Assembly: GCA_017562135.1 (NCBI GenBank)
Contig: QEYB01001189.1
Coordinates: forward strand, 244,343 to 308,342
Reading direction: 5' to 3'
Length of the DNA: 64,000 nucleotides
Source: Dipylidium caninum
Taxonomy: Eukaryota > Platyhelminthes > Cestoda > Cyclophyllidea > Dipylidiidae
Shown here: piece after piece, positions 32,865 through 42,918 of the stretch
Layout of the letters: each line of letters begins with the position of its first letter
Position numbering within the stretch: position 1 is the first letter of the stretch
Translations under genes and position numbers: made by a program
The notes under the pieces: model-generated
The model's database searches: none
The model's input: only the letters and a program-made list of their open reading frames with translations
Told to the model about the DNA's origin: nothing

Positions 32865-34604
32865 CCATGAGTAGTATGAGCGAGACGACAACATCAGCAA
32901 GTGTTCTTGACAAAGTCGTAGTTGTCCGACCAGGCGAGCACATCGCTGTCGTAGGTAGGTGTTGAGAGCTACGAGCGCGAGCGACTGGAGACGATGGGGA
33001 TGAGGATGGCGATTGAGATGGAGATGGGGAAGGCCTGGACACACGTTGTCCTCTTCCATGCCACGCTTTCATAGAACATGCTGGCATCGGCATCGAGGCT
33101 ATGGCTTTCACCTCTAACCTCCACGTCAATTGGCAAACTCATGGGGGAGGTGGCGACCCTGAGGGGTGATGTCGACGGAGAGTAGACAGATTTAGAAGCC
33201 TGCCCAAGAGAATGAGTACACCCGCATATGTTCTAATCAACAGTAACTTGAGCAGAAAGTCGTGTCATTTACCAAGCACACGGTGTTAGTCGCCAGATTG
33301 AAGAGATATTTCATGTTGCTTTGTGAAGTCTAGGATTGATGTAATCAAATGGACATCAGCACCCAGAACGGTTGCTGGCCCTGTGTTGTCTGTGTGCGCC
33401 AGCTGAGGTCAGGTCACGTTGAGTCTGTTTACACTGTTAGTTGGAGCGAGCAAACGCAACCCGATGACCTGTCAGAGCAGTATGCACACAAGGCTCTTTC
33501 TACCAACTCGCGCACAATAAAGCCTGTCAAAGCGGCGACGCCAGAAGCCTTTACGTTGACCACGTTGAGCAGTGCACGTTTGAACACAGAACGGAGACCG
33601 GTAAAAAAGGGATTCACCGGTTGTTACCGCGGTGTACTGAGAACGCGTTCAACACCAAACAAAATTACAGATATCAAATTAAGTGTGTTTGTGAGGGATT
33701 AGAATACGTGGAGTTGTAATTGGTCTGGTTAGCAGGAACTGAATCGTCATCTCAAATGTTATCGTTTCCATCCCAATTCGAATACGAGGCCAAAGAGTGT
33801 GGGAAATCTAATTTCGCCGAGATGATGTGGGGAGAGTGAGGCCGATCCCGTACCCGCCTCACGATTACAATGCCATCTTTTTGGTTGCCTTAGTCACTGT
33901 CAGCCCCCAAGTTACGACATCGAAGAACTGGATGTCGAGGTTGACGGGAAATGCACCACCGTGTCACACCGAGCAATGCGTGCCATTTCCTCTCTGCCTC
34001 TTCAAACCGTGACTCTACTGCAGGTCGTAAATTCCAAGTTCTTCGATAACTTCATTTTTTCTTTCCGTCTGCTGCGCACCGAACGAATTGGTATCTTTTT
34101 GCTTTCGTACAGATATGATCATTGCATTAACTCTCTCAAGTCTGATTAAATCAACAATTTTTAAAACCGCAATATAGTAGGACGTCGAAGAAACCGAAGA
34201 GGAAGAGGAAACAAAGGATAGCCATATTATTATTTCAGATGTCGCTCGATGATATATGTCTGCTGTCACATATACTGATTAGGCAATGGGTGGAATTACG
34301 ATAGCGGCAGGCATTGAGGATAGCGGCGGACGTTGACGATGGGCACATGGTGCGGGACTGTATGAATGGGGAGGCCCATGTATGGCCGCGTAGAGATGAG
34401 AGGGTCTTCGTGTGTCATGTGATACGCGGTTTTCGTTCCCGCCGTCCCAGCAATCACGGTAAGATGTGAGCAGCTCATGTACGATGGAGGACACCCATTG
34501 TGTTTGCGCCTCTCGCTAACCAGCTGGAGGTGTAATGGCAAATGGAAGCCTCATCTCTGCTCTCAAGCCTGTGGTCGTTAAGAACAGCTAAAAACCGACC
34601 AAAG
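32865..34604 (-). repeat. Block A, copy A2 (inverted)
   Basis: Reverse complement of 10,400-12,143; paired coordinates add to about 45,006. It lies inside the left palindrome arm, so it also pairs with A3 in the right arm. Beyond 32,865 the similarity with A1 ends while that with A3 continues. Confidence 0.85.
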
Positions 34605-34665
34605 AATCCCTTCCCTCCCTTCCCCTCCCCTCCCTCCACTCCCCTCCCCTCCCCTCCGAGCAAAG
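34605..34665. repeat. Pyrimidine tract at the edge of block A2
   Basis: CCCTTCCC/CCCCTCCCCT units between block A2 and block E. Partner GA tract at about 60,328-60,382. In A1 the corresponding edge (10,400) has no such tract, so the tract marks the join. Confidence 0.8.
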
Positions 34666-35077
34666 TGCCAAATGGATTGCTGAGCCTGTGAGGTACGGAG
34701 GAGGAAGTGCACCCTTGGGCAGAGTCCTGTGCGAACAAATGTGGCTCAACGTTTGCTCACCTCCCGCGGGAATCGTGTCGGTACAGCCACTCCCGTGCTA
34801 CTGCCGTGTGGACGGTCACAGCGCCATTCCATGGTGGTGGACTACGGTTTCAGACCATCAGCACCACTAAACCGCGGCGACAAGGGCCGAGAGTTTTCCC
34901 CCTTTCACTCTGTAGTGGGAGTGAATACAGAAGCGTCCACTTGGACAATGCAGGCATTGCAACAGCTGCCACCGTGTGCCGACCAGACGACAACAGCGCG
35001 GAAACAGCCCAGCTGTTCGTAGGCAGACAGGCTACTTGTTTAAGGGGCAACGGCTTTCCCTTCCCCTTTCGCTACCC

Positions 35078-35272
35078 CTTTGCCTCCCCTCCCCTCCCCT
35101 CCTCTCTTCTCTTCTCTTCTCTTCTCTATTCCCCTCATCGTCATTCGGCCTCCCATCCTCTCTGTCTCCTCTGCAGTCCCTACCCTCCTCTCTTCTTCCC
35201 CTACCCACCCCTTCCCTCCCCTCCCCTTCCCTCCCCTCCCGTCCCCTCCCCTCCCCTGTCCTCCCCTCCACG
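35078..35272. repeat. Long pyrimidine tract (CCCCT/CTTCT units)
   Basis: Nearly 200 bases of almost pure C and T interrupted by one segment with CATCGTCATTCGGCCTCCC. It is present in the partner arm as GA (59,733-59,905), and in part at 12,139-12,236. The spacer and C3 copies have only a short version. Confidence 0.9.
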
Positions 35273-35279
35273 CGGACAG

Positions 35280-35405
35280 GCAAGAGTGGGCTGTGGGTCC
35301 GTTGAGCTTTCCAAGATTGAGGCACAACTTTCCTTGGGTTGGCAACCAGTTCTAGCTATCCGACAGGAATGTTTTCTTGTGCACAGTCTATTCGGAAATG
35401 TATGA
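35280..35405 (+). other. Candidate 3' exon in block E
   Basis: Follows an extreme polypyrimidine tract and the acceptor CGCGGACAG. It reads in one frame through SVELSKIEAQLSLGWQPVLA and RQECFLVHSLFGNV to a TGA. The same frame and acceptor occur at 46,492-46,617 (plus) and 24,718 to about 24,845 (minus). C1 (16,048 on) and the right arm (59,590 on) carry single-base indels. The copies show no substitutions here, so selection cannot be tested. No family is recognised, and it may be chance. Confidence 0.3.
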
Positions 35406-35519
35406 AGTAGTTTTGTATTCGCCGCGGGAGGGCAATTAATCGTCGCCCAACCCAAGGGGAACAAAGGCGCCTCGACCTGCTGCGACCCACGGTGTGACGA
35501 CCAGTTTTCTCGTCCCTCA

Positions 35520-35860
35520 TGGCTATGAAGTGCTCCCTACGCTATTTTTGTCTCAGTGGAAAGGTAAGGCTCAAAGTGCTATTCTCGTTGTCGCCTGAGG
35601 CGACCACAGGAGCCCCCTACGAACATGTGGTCCTCCGAGTGCCACGCACTCCCCTACTTGCCTCGGCCTTCTCGCTGGATGCAGGTGAGATCACTCGTTA
35701 CACCGTCTGCCGGCGACACGTAATACGTAATCATTCAGCGTGAAGCCGGACTTCGTGGTGGGCGTGAAGTGTGAACAAACCTCCTGACGAGGATAGTCGG
35801 CCACTACTACACGGTTTCTTCGCCGACGGGTAAACACTTGGTGCGCGAAGCATCGGCAGC
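35520..35860 (+). repeat. Block D in the left arm
   Basis: One of four copies (24,240-24,602 minus; 46,731-47,070 plus; 59,130-59,480 minus). It is always next to block E. Two donor-like sites flank a short open frame; see the 24.2-kb entry. Confidence 0.8.
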
Positions 35861-36769
35861 CTTAGAGCCTAACAGACTTTCTTTAGTAACTTGTGTGAGG
35901 CGGTGTCGTCAGGCAAAGTTAAGCGGGTGGGAGGAGGCGTGGACCGCGGGTGGTGGGTCGTTGGGCGAAGGAGGGGTGAGGAGGGAGGCAGGAGAGCAAC
36001 ATGTGAAAGCGGTGACGGGCGGACGAAAAGCTGCCTGTTGCATCAGACTAGTTGAGCACACCGAATTAAATGTGAGTCCTCCGACTGCCACCGACCGGGT
36101 AAATGGACACGACTGCCTCACTCGACACAATTGCTCATTCTAAGCGTCTGTGGAGCGCGTACTCGCTTTGTTTGCTCACCCTCAGGCATCGCTTTCCAGA
36201 CTGAGGGGGTATTCACTTCACCTTCTGCCCCGCCAACGCAGACGTGGCAATCGGGCTCTCCACTCGCTGGCGGGATGCTCCATCCGCATCCCAACGTCCA
36301 CGTCTGGTGATCACACAGACCTTTTCAATGAGAAGTCGCCATTACACACATTCTCACAAGTGCCTATTGTTTTGAGTGAACAGACCACAGGTTCAGTGTG
36401 CACTCACCGTAGAAGTTACTGTCGCGGTCAATGTGCTTAGATGCCAATCATCATTGAGGCAGTTAGAGGCCCGCTTAGACGCCATGCACGATGAAACACA
36501 CAGCGCATCGGCACGAGGTGAGGGCTGTCAGTGGGCAACAATGACGACGCGAAGACAGAAGCAGAGCCACTGAGGCGAGGCGAGGCGAGGCGAGGCGAAA
36601 GGAGAGGGGCTTTCGAGATTTGAGAGAGGTTCGGCAACCTCCACATCTCAACTGTGGCCAGCTCCATGCAGAATCTGCCACAGCCTCGTGTCAATCACCT
36701 GGCCCGCAACTCACCTCACCTCACCCACCTCACCTCATTTCACCTCCGTGATCTTGGCAACGTCAGCCC

Positions 36770-37038
36770 AAGTAGACGAAACACTTTTCGACCTTTCATA
36801 CGGTGCCGCCTCGGCGCCAACCTCGCCTCTTCGGGCCTGCAAGACGGCAACCTCAACAGGCCTGTCTCTACCGCCCACCGAGACACGTCGGGTTGGGTAT
36901 TTGCGAGGACATGCGCACTGCCTAACCCACCCAAATTTGAATGCCCCACTGTCGAGGTGTCACATGAGCGCCAAAACCAACAAAAACGCCGACGATGACG
37001 CCGACGACGACAAAAAAACACAACCTTCCCAAGTGTGA
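36770..37038 (+). other. Candidate exon in block F, copy 1 (frameshifted)
   Basis: After GGCAACGTCAG the frame reads DETLFDLSYGAASAPTSP, then TETRRVGYLRGHAHCLTHPN and a K/D-rich end. An extra A in an A run near 37,011 shifts the end compared with the spacer and right-arm copies. An overlapping frame is also open, so the coding frame is uncertain. Confidence 0.25.
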
Positions 37039-37457
37039 GGGTTACCAATGATCTGGGGCGTGGAGCGCCGAAGTACGCGTTGATGACATTACGTGGGGTC
37101 AGTAGATGAGATGATTTTTGAGGAAGTGACGTCGTTTGCCTAAATGCCACACAAGACGAGGCTCCCCGACTGTTGTTGTCTTGGAGTCCGTTAACTACGC
37201 GACTGCAGCGGAGGCGATTTGACTGATTCAGCTCCCCGGTTGACGTGTTTTTCCACCACCGACTACACGATGCGCGATGGCACGGTGAGGAGGGCAACAC
37301 CAGCTATATAACATGGCTTCACTAGTCTGACGCTGGCCATCAGCGGTGCGTCGGACTGATTGGAGCAGGCAGGGGCTCAGGCGTGCTGATCTTTCGACCT
37401 CAGGAGGCAACCTTCCTCCACATCCCTAATTAATCCTCCACAAACACGAGCCCTCGC

Positions 37458-37492
37458 GGGGCGGGCGGGCGGGCGGGCGGGGGGTTAGGGGG
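37458..37492 (+). repeat. G-rich tetranucleotide repeat with G-quadruplex potential
   Basis: Five GGGC units followed by a run of six G, TTA and five more G. It is repeated at 48,680-48,714 (plus) and as C-rich sequence at 57,504-57,539 (minus copy). Several G3+ runs with one-base loops make an intramolecular quadruplex likely. Confidence 0.8.
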
Positions 37493-37663
37493 CTGGAGAG
37501 GCCAACGTGCTGACGCCCCAACGCGCTGACGCCGCATCACGCGAGGCCGAGAGGAGATGGCGGCGAAGACTGCGAGGGCCGATGCACAACCAGGTCATCG
37601 CCTGTTGTCTAGTGCCGGGTGAGGAGGGGACTGCCGCGACAAACGGAAACGAACCGTCTTCGC

Positions 37664-38600
37664 GGCGCTATTTTCAGTGTGGCCGCGCTCTCTCGACGTC
37701 CACCAGTCCGAAATATTCATACTTTCTGCCGGCATGTTGGAGATAAACACAGGCTACGCCCTTCTCTTTGCTTCTCTCCCTCACCAAGCTCTTCGCAAGT
37801 CAGAATACCACTTCTACCCACTCGCGACGCCCCTTTCGAGGGGGAGCTGCACCCCGGCCACTGACTTCACAGGCTCCCGCCTACCTGTGCACCACTCGGC
37901 ACGGCCACTGCCTTCGAGGGAGAAAGGGAGAGGGGGAGGGAGGGAATGAGGGAGGGAGGGAAGACGCCACAACTCGCCTCTCTTCTCCTCAAATGCAACT
38001 TCTCCACGCTCCCAACCCCACGAATAATTGGATGCGCTCCAGTGGTATCCAGATCACATCACCTAAACCATACTGTCTAATTAACATGGAATCTGGCAGG
38101 GAAAGGTCTACCAGCACACGCGATAACACCGACCAGATGACACAATTTTGCTTGACATGCACCCGTCGCTTGTTAATTATTCTACACGAGAAGTGACACC
38201 ATCCACTGTGTAAGTGAACAGCGTAAACAGCCCGCGACGAGACGTGGCCTGCGAAATTCACCCCTGACTGTGAAGGTGGAAACTAGACATTTAAACACTC
38301 TTTGGAGAGCTATTTTGGGCTGATTTATGTTGATCGCGATTGCGCGGTTGCGAAGGCGAAATTGCCGCCTGATCAGAAGAGCTGCTCAAAGAGAGGCCTT
38401 CGTCCGTCCGCGAGTCTGCAGTAGGCAGAGCACAAGTGCCTCCTTCCTCACACGTAAGATGAAAGTTTGTACAGACCTTTCCACATGGGGTGAGTGGAAA
38501 CCCAGGCCTGGTGCTATTTAGCAATAGCCAGAAGATGCTCTTTTGACGGGGCAGAGAGCACTCGGGACGGCAGCCGAAGTGGCTAACAGACTCCGTGGCA
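37664..38600 (+). repeat. Block Y, first copy
   Basis: Four copies in the window: here, inverted at 45,221-46,144, direct at 48,885-49,822, and inverted at about 56,410-57,324. The innermost pair (45.2-46.1 and 48.9-49.8) brackets the palindrome spacer. Each copy has open frames on both strands of 60-170 codons. Differences between copies in the best minus-strand frame (CGKVCTNFHLTCEEGG) are mainly amino-acid changing, arguing against a gene. Confidence 0.85.
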
Positions 38601-38990
38601 CACACGAGGTTACTCACGGACTGTGTGCTACCCGCCACGGCGCCGCAGCGTCATGTGCCCCCGACCAAACAGGTGAATCTGAACTGCGCTGAGGTCAGGT
38701 CAAATGCGGTCAGCAGGCAACTTGCGGTGTTCCTCGTAGCATGGCTTCATCACACTCTCACGCAACCGTGAGAGTGCAATTAACATGATGTAGATAATGA
38801 CATTTTAGTCGGGTTTTTCGACTGAACGCTGAGGCCATTGTGCCAGGTGTCACGCCATCCACCCGAGAAGACGACTCCGCCCACTTCATCTTCTCCCCTG
38901 ACCCGTCTCCTCCTTCTCGCCCCCACGTGGGATAAGAGAGCACACTTCTAAGTGTATTCCAGCATGTTTTACATGGTGGAGGTCGAGGTC
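38597..38990 (+). repeat. 5' flank of block H, copy H2 (promoter deleted)
   Basis: Matches 16,832-17,218, then jumps to the coding start of the Q/E-S-rich gene, omitting the 0.8-kb promoter segment. Hairpin at 38,753-38,776. Confidence 0.85.
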
Positions 38991-39011
38991 ACTCTTCTGG
39001 TCCAAACTGCC

Positions 39012-40001
39012 ATGACAGACGGTCGCCAAAGAAGAATGAACAACCAACAACAAGAGCAAGAGCAAGAGCAGGGTACAGGGCAAGCGCATGGTCAAGAGCA
39101 GATGCAAGGGCAAGGGGAAGTACAAGAGCAAGAGCCACAAGGAGCAGAGTCAGAGTCCGAGAACCCCGAGATTGGGGCAACCGGGACTCAGATAAGCTGC
39201 CAAATTCCACTCCATCTTCTTCCCACTCAGTCAGCAGAAGCAGTCAGCGCGCAATACAACTGTCATGTCCACAGCGGCTACCTTAGGAGGCGTGATCGTC
39301 TTTCGTTTACCAATAACGCCTCTAGCGTTGTCAGAGGTGAAACTGACGACTCGAGGTTCCGTAGGAGCCCAGTTCACATCGATCCTACTGCTTCCGGTAG
39401 TCTTCACCGCTACGACACCCGGCATCCCGAACTGGACATTCATCCGTTCTTTGGTCATACGGAGCGGCAACATCTCAACTGGGATATGGCGCGAGATTTT
39501 GCATCCAACGAGGACGCAATGCCGCCATACTGGGCTACTTCGAACTACAGTTCCGGATACTCCAGCTGCACCAGCTCTATGGAGGCGGAGCAGGCCAGCA
39601 ATGATCCAACTGATGCAGCCCTGCCCACCCCAGGCATCGCCTTCCAATTGCCCACATTGAGGCGCCGACCAAGTACACTGAGACCGGGTTCTTCTCATGA
39701 GAATTCTCTGATGCGTCCATCTCTCACTGACGTCGATATTTGCGACGAGGATGAGAATGAGATTTATCCAATGCCTATGCACTCACGCGTTACAGAGCAT
39801 CCGAGAGAGGCGATGGCACAAAGGTTCGGATTGCATCATCTCATAAGGAGAATCTTCCGGGTAAGCATCCACCGTAGACGCTATCCCAGAGTTACAACCC
39901 CGGTCAGCAGTGGCAGCAACGACGGCAGTGACGGCAGCGGGAGCAGCGTTGACAACAGCAACAATAGTTGCAGCAGCGGTAACAGCAACGCCGTTGAATG
40001 A
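39012..40001 (+). CDS. Q/E-rich and Ser-rich protein, copy 2 (intact frame, no promoter)
   Basis: Open frame of 329 codons from MTDGRQRRMNNQQQ to a stop. The frame is open another 20 codons upstream, but the matching upstream DNA is absent in copy 1, so the ATG at 39,012 is preferred; ATG 39,036 is an alternative. Residues about 9-50 are QE/QG/GQ-rich repeats. The middle is polar with SPVHIDPTASGSLHRYD and RHPELDIHPFFGHTERQHL. An acidic stretch DICDEDENEIYP is followed by a basic segment (HHLIRRIFR, HRRRYP). The last 40 residues are mostly S, N, G and D. There is no signal peptide or membrane segment. CGG|GTAAGC at about 39,867 could be a splice donor, in which case the serine-rich tail would be intron. 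No family is recognised. The promoter seen in copy 1 is deleted and the poly(A) hexamer is altered, so expression is doubtful despite the intact frame. Confidence 0.55.
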   Translation: MTDGRQRRMNNQQQEQEQEQGTGQAHGQEQMQGQGEVQEQEPQGAESESENPEIGATGTQISCQIPLHLLPTQSAEAVSAQYNCHVHSGYLRRRDRLSFTNNASSVVRGETDDSRFRRSPVHIDPTASGSLHRYDTRHPELDIHPFFGHTERQHLNWDMARDFASNEDAMPPYWATSNYSSGYSSCTSSMEAEQASNDPTDAALPTPGIAFQLPTLRRRPSTLRPGSSHENSLMRPSLTDVDICDEDENEIYPMPMHSRVTEHPREAMAQRFGLHHLIRRIFRVSIHRRRYPRVTTPVSSGSNDGSDGSGSSVDNSNNSCSSGNSNAVE

Positions 40002-40815
40002 GGCAAGGTGGACGGGGGAAGCGGAGTGGAGTGGAGTGAGTGGAGTGAGTGGAGGATGCACCTGACGCCCTAATGGACGCGGCAGGCAGCAAGTTCGCCT
40101 CAAAATTGTCCCCACGTTTTGGTGGCAAATCCTGACTTCCTCCTGCAATAACAGCTTGCAAATAAGTAATCACGAAATTTCTCTCCTCCATATTGCAACA
40201 CACGATAAGAAGTGCCCGCAAGCGCCCACAATGTAGAGAAATTTCGATTGAACCGGGTAAAGGCGTTAGAAGGAAAGCGTTTCAACTGATGATGAGGCAA
40301 CATGAAATGGGATATTCGCACTGCTACTCACAATTCCCCCTGATCACCTGGGAGAAGGGCGAAATCGCTCAAAAACGACCAATCAGTAAATGAACAGTCG
40401 TCCTCATCGTTCCGTCTGGAAATGTCCCACCTCATTCTTACTCTGTATTTTTATTCTTCAACACCACAAAGTGCGCATTCTGACATGCGATTCCACTATT
40501 AATTTGTCGAGAAAGCCTTTCTCCTTCCTTGTTGAATATTGCTGGCAAATTTAGGGAAATATGCCAGCAATGGGACGGGCCCTTGTGGGCTCTGCAATTG
40601 ACATTGCCCGCCTTCGCTGCAGCCGAGCAGAAATTAAGGCAGAACGTGAGACCTACACGCAGTATGGCGAAGCAGTTTCCCTCCGCCTCTTGAAGTTGGA
40701 CTCCGCAGCATCACACGCAGTCTCAACGAGAAAGGTTTCGCCTTCTCCACGCATGACAGGGGGCGATTGAGTGGAGCTCTCGTGAGCCTCCTCCTCCCCC
40801 TCCTTCCACCTCGGA
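40002..40815 (+). repeat. 3' flank of block H, copy H2
   Basis: Matches 19,049-19,865 directly and 54,190-55,003 inverted. It contains a GGAGT/GAGTG simple repeat near 40,024-40,053 and the conserved 69-codon frame at 40,561-40,770. Confidence 0.8.
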
Positions 40816-41631
40816 GCAACCTTATCATCCGAGTCTTCGCGGTACATGTCGCCGTCTTGACAGGTCTCGTAATGAGATGACTTCGTGAAAGGTGAAGAGG
40901 ACTGAATGCACTGCGACTAGACGTTAACTAGGTCCTTCGAAGCGCATTTCACTCCATAGAAGGCATTTCACTCCGTAAGATAGCTCAGCTAATGTGACTA
41001 ATTGCATCAATCCTAACGGAAGCAAGAGGGCGAACTGAGGCGAAGGAGCTCTCGCTATTCGTTTGTTGGCCAACCCACAGACTGGATGGAGGACGGTCTT
41101 TGGCCACCCGATGAGTTGTGGCCTGAGGAGGAGGAAGAGGAGGAGGAGGAGGAGGAGGAGGGGAGGAGGAGAAGAAGAGAAGGAGGCCAAGTGGTCCTAA
41201 ATTGCCTCCTGCTTTACTGGATTCAAGTAATGGAACAACTTCACACTTGACGACGCGAGAGATCGTGACTCTTAAGCTCCGCTCCGGAAGCTCGTATGCC
41301 GAGGCGAACATCTGCATCCAATGCGTGGTTTACCCGTTATGTGGACGAAAGTGGCATTTCAACTCGCAAAACGTGCATTTCGGTACACTCATACACTAAC
41401 ACTCCAGCCGAGACGGGATTCGCTTCGAGCGCAGGTCTCCGCTTAAATCCCATCCAACAGTCCACCCATGTCCTAGACCAATTAGGCCTTCTTAGACGCC
41501 ATATCCACGAACAGGGACTGGACGCATTACAAAAATCGCCTCATTCTCTTTCTTGAGTTCCGTGTTAAAAATTAGGCTGAGAGTTTCTGAGAACTTAGCA
41601 CTGAGATAGCTCATCTTCCTTTCAAATGCAC

Positions 41632-41671
41632 AATAATAATAATAATATCATTATTAATATTAATATTAATT
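41632..41671. repeat. AT-rich, partly self-complementary repeat
   Basis: AAT units followed by ATCATT and ATTAAT units, about 40 bases of almost pure A/T. Partner at about 53,339-53,378. It could extrude as a short hairpin. Confidence 0.8.
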
Positions 41672-42703
41672 TGACACCACGAAAGGACTTACGGTAAGAA
41701 TAGTTGCGCCCACGTGGCCTCGGTGTGAGTCGGCGTCCCGGATAGGCGGAGTGAAGACTAATTGTAGGTTTCGCCGCGAATACGTATGATGGCGTTAATC
41801 AAAATTGACGACTGCGGCATTGGTGCACGGAAACTGAGTTCGTAGAGGTGAAGCAGGAGAGAAATTGTCAGAGTCAACGCCGAGATGGTCAGTGTTCACG
41901 TGTGCAGCCATGGGTATGCGAAGGCTCGAGCCCTGCACCCGACCGTCTCCCCATCTCGAAGTAGCTCACTGCACACTCCCCCGGCACACTCCCCGGCACA
42001 CTCTCCTGCACCCTCCCCGAGGCCACTGAGACCACTGGCCAGCGGAGAAGGCTTTTATAGTGCTGCTCGGGGAGCACAGTTAAAGAAGCACTAATCACTA
42101 AGTCGCTCGACCAGCTTTCCGTGTATAATCATTTTTTTCCTTACATCCATCTACTGCTTCAGGTAGTTTTGCATGTGACGTGGTGGGACTTTCTGATTTT
42201 GATGCCCACCCCCCGCCCCAACAGCGGCCGCCGTTTCGTATGGTCAACGAGCACTTTTTGTAATTTAATTTTAATTCAAAATTCTTAAAAAGATTAAATC
42301 ATTTCACAATCATAGGTGAGGGTGGTGAGCCCACCGAAAGTCGGCAGGTAGACCTCAATGTCCTGACACTTCGACAGTCCTGGACGCCTCAAGGAGGCAG
42401 CATTTGTTGGGGAAAAATGGGGAGACGAAGAATCATCCCGAACAAGTAAGTGGGAGCACTGCGAGAGCACTAGATCTACTCCGCACGACTGACATTGGAG
42501 CCCCCCAATGCCGTTGCCTTCTCCGGGGGTAAAGTAAGCGCTTTGTACGATGTGCTGAGTGTTTCAACACTTCTGTGATCCCATCGGCTTCTGCCGCCCC
42601 GAATGCGCAAAACCTGCCCACGCCTCTTTTAATCGGTCACTAATGCAACTCGCGTGCCCGTCTGCCTGATTGGGGTGCTCGAAGCAGGTGCCCAAGTCCC
42701 GAC

Positions 42704-42750
42704 CACCGACCGACAGACCTACAGACCGACAGACCGACAGGCCGACGACC
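42704..42750. repeat. ACCGACAG octamer tandem repeat
   Basis: About five imperfect units of an 8-base CCGACAGA motif. Partner at about 52,265-52,313. Unit number differs slightly between the arms. Confidence 0.8.
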
Positions 42751-42878
42751 TGCCCTGAGCGCCACTCGTCTTCGGGGAGGCCAGTTTTTCCTCAAGTTCA
42801 TTTGTGCACACAAGTGAGTGGGCGCAGAAGCGTCTCCTTCTCGTCATGTTGGGATTGCATTTGACCAAGTCTCCTCTC

Positions 42879-42918
42879 CACTTGCCACTTGCCACTTGCG
42901 ACTTGCCACTTGCGACTC
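42879..42918. repeat. CACTTGC heptamer tandem repeat
   Basis: About five to six units of CACTTGC/CGACTTGC. Partner at about 52,101-52,138. Confidence 0.85.

Larger units (their letters stand above)
34666..35519 (+). repeat. Block E in the left arm, with expanded CT tract
   Basis: Related to 15,610-16,291 at roughly nine tenths identity by eye, and nearly identical to the right-arm copy (59,520-60,320). It contains a long CT tract (35,078-35,272) absent from the spacer copy (46,145-46,730). A 232-codon plus-strand frame crosses the tract as P/S/L-rich low complexity; I do not call it a gene as a whole. Confidence 0.8.
35861..37663 (+). repeat. Block F (part of X1) in the left arm
   Basis: Three copies: here, 47,071-48,884 in the spacer, and about 57,325-59,129 inverted in the right arm. 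A cluster of substitutions at 36,040-36,080 distinguishes this copy from the other two, which agree with each other. It includes a GGCGA pentamer tract (36,572-36,598, five units here, six in the others), a CACCT tract (36,706-36,745) and a G-rich repeat (37,458-37,492). Confidence 0.85.

Noticed and set aside
34707..35405. 232-codon plus-strand frame in block E
   Set aside because: A large part is translated CT tract (S/P/L low complexity), and the first part differs in frame between copies. Only the last 42 codons are listed, as a weak exon candidate.
37477..37492. Telomere-like GGGGTTAGGGGG
   Set aside because: A single TTAGGG-like unit inside a G-rich repeat; no telomeric array is present.
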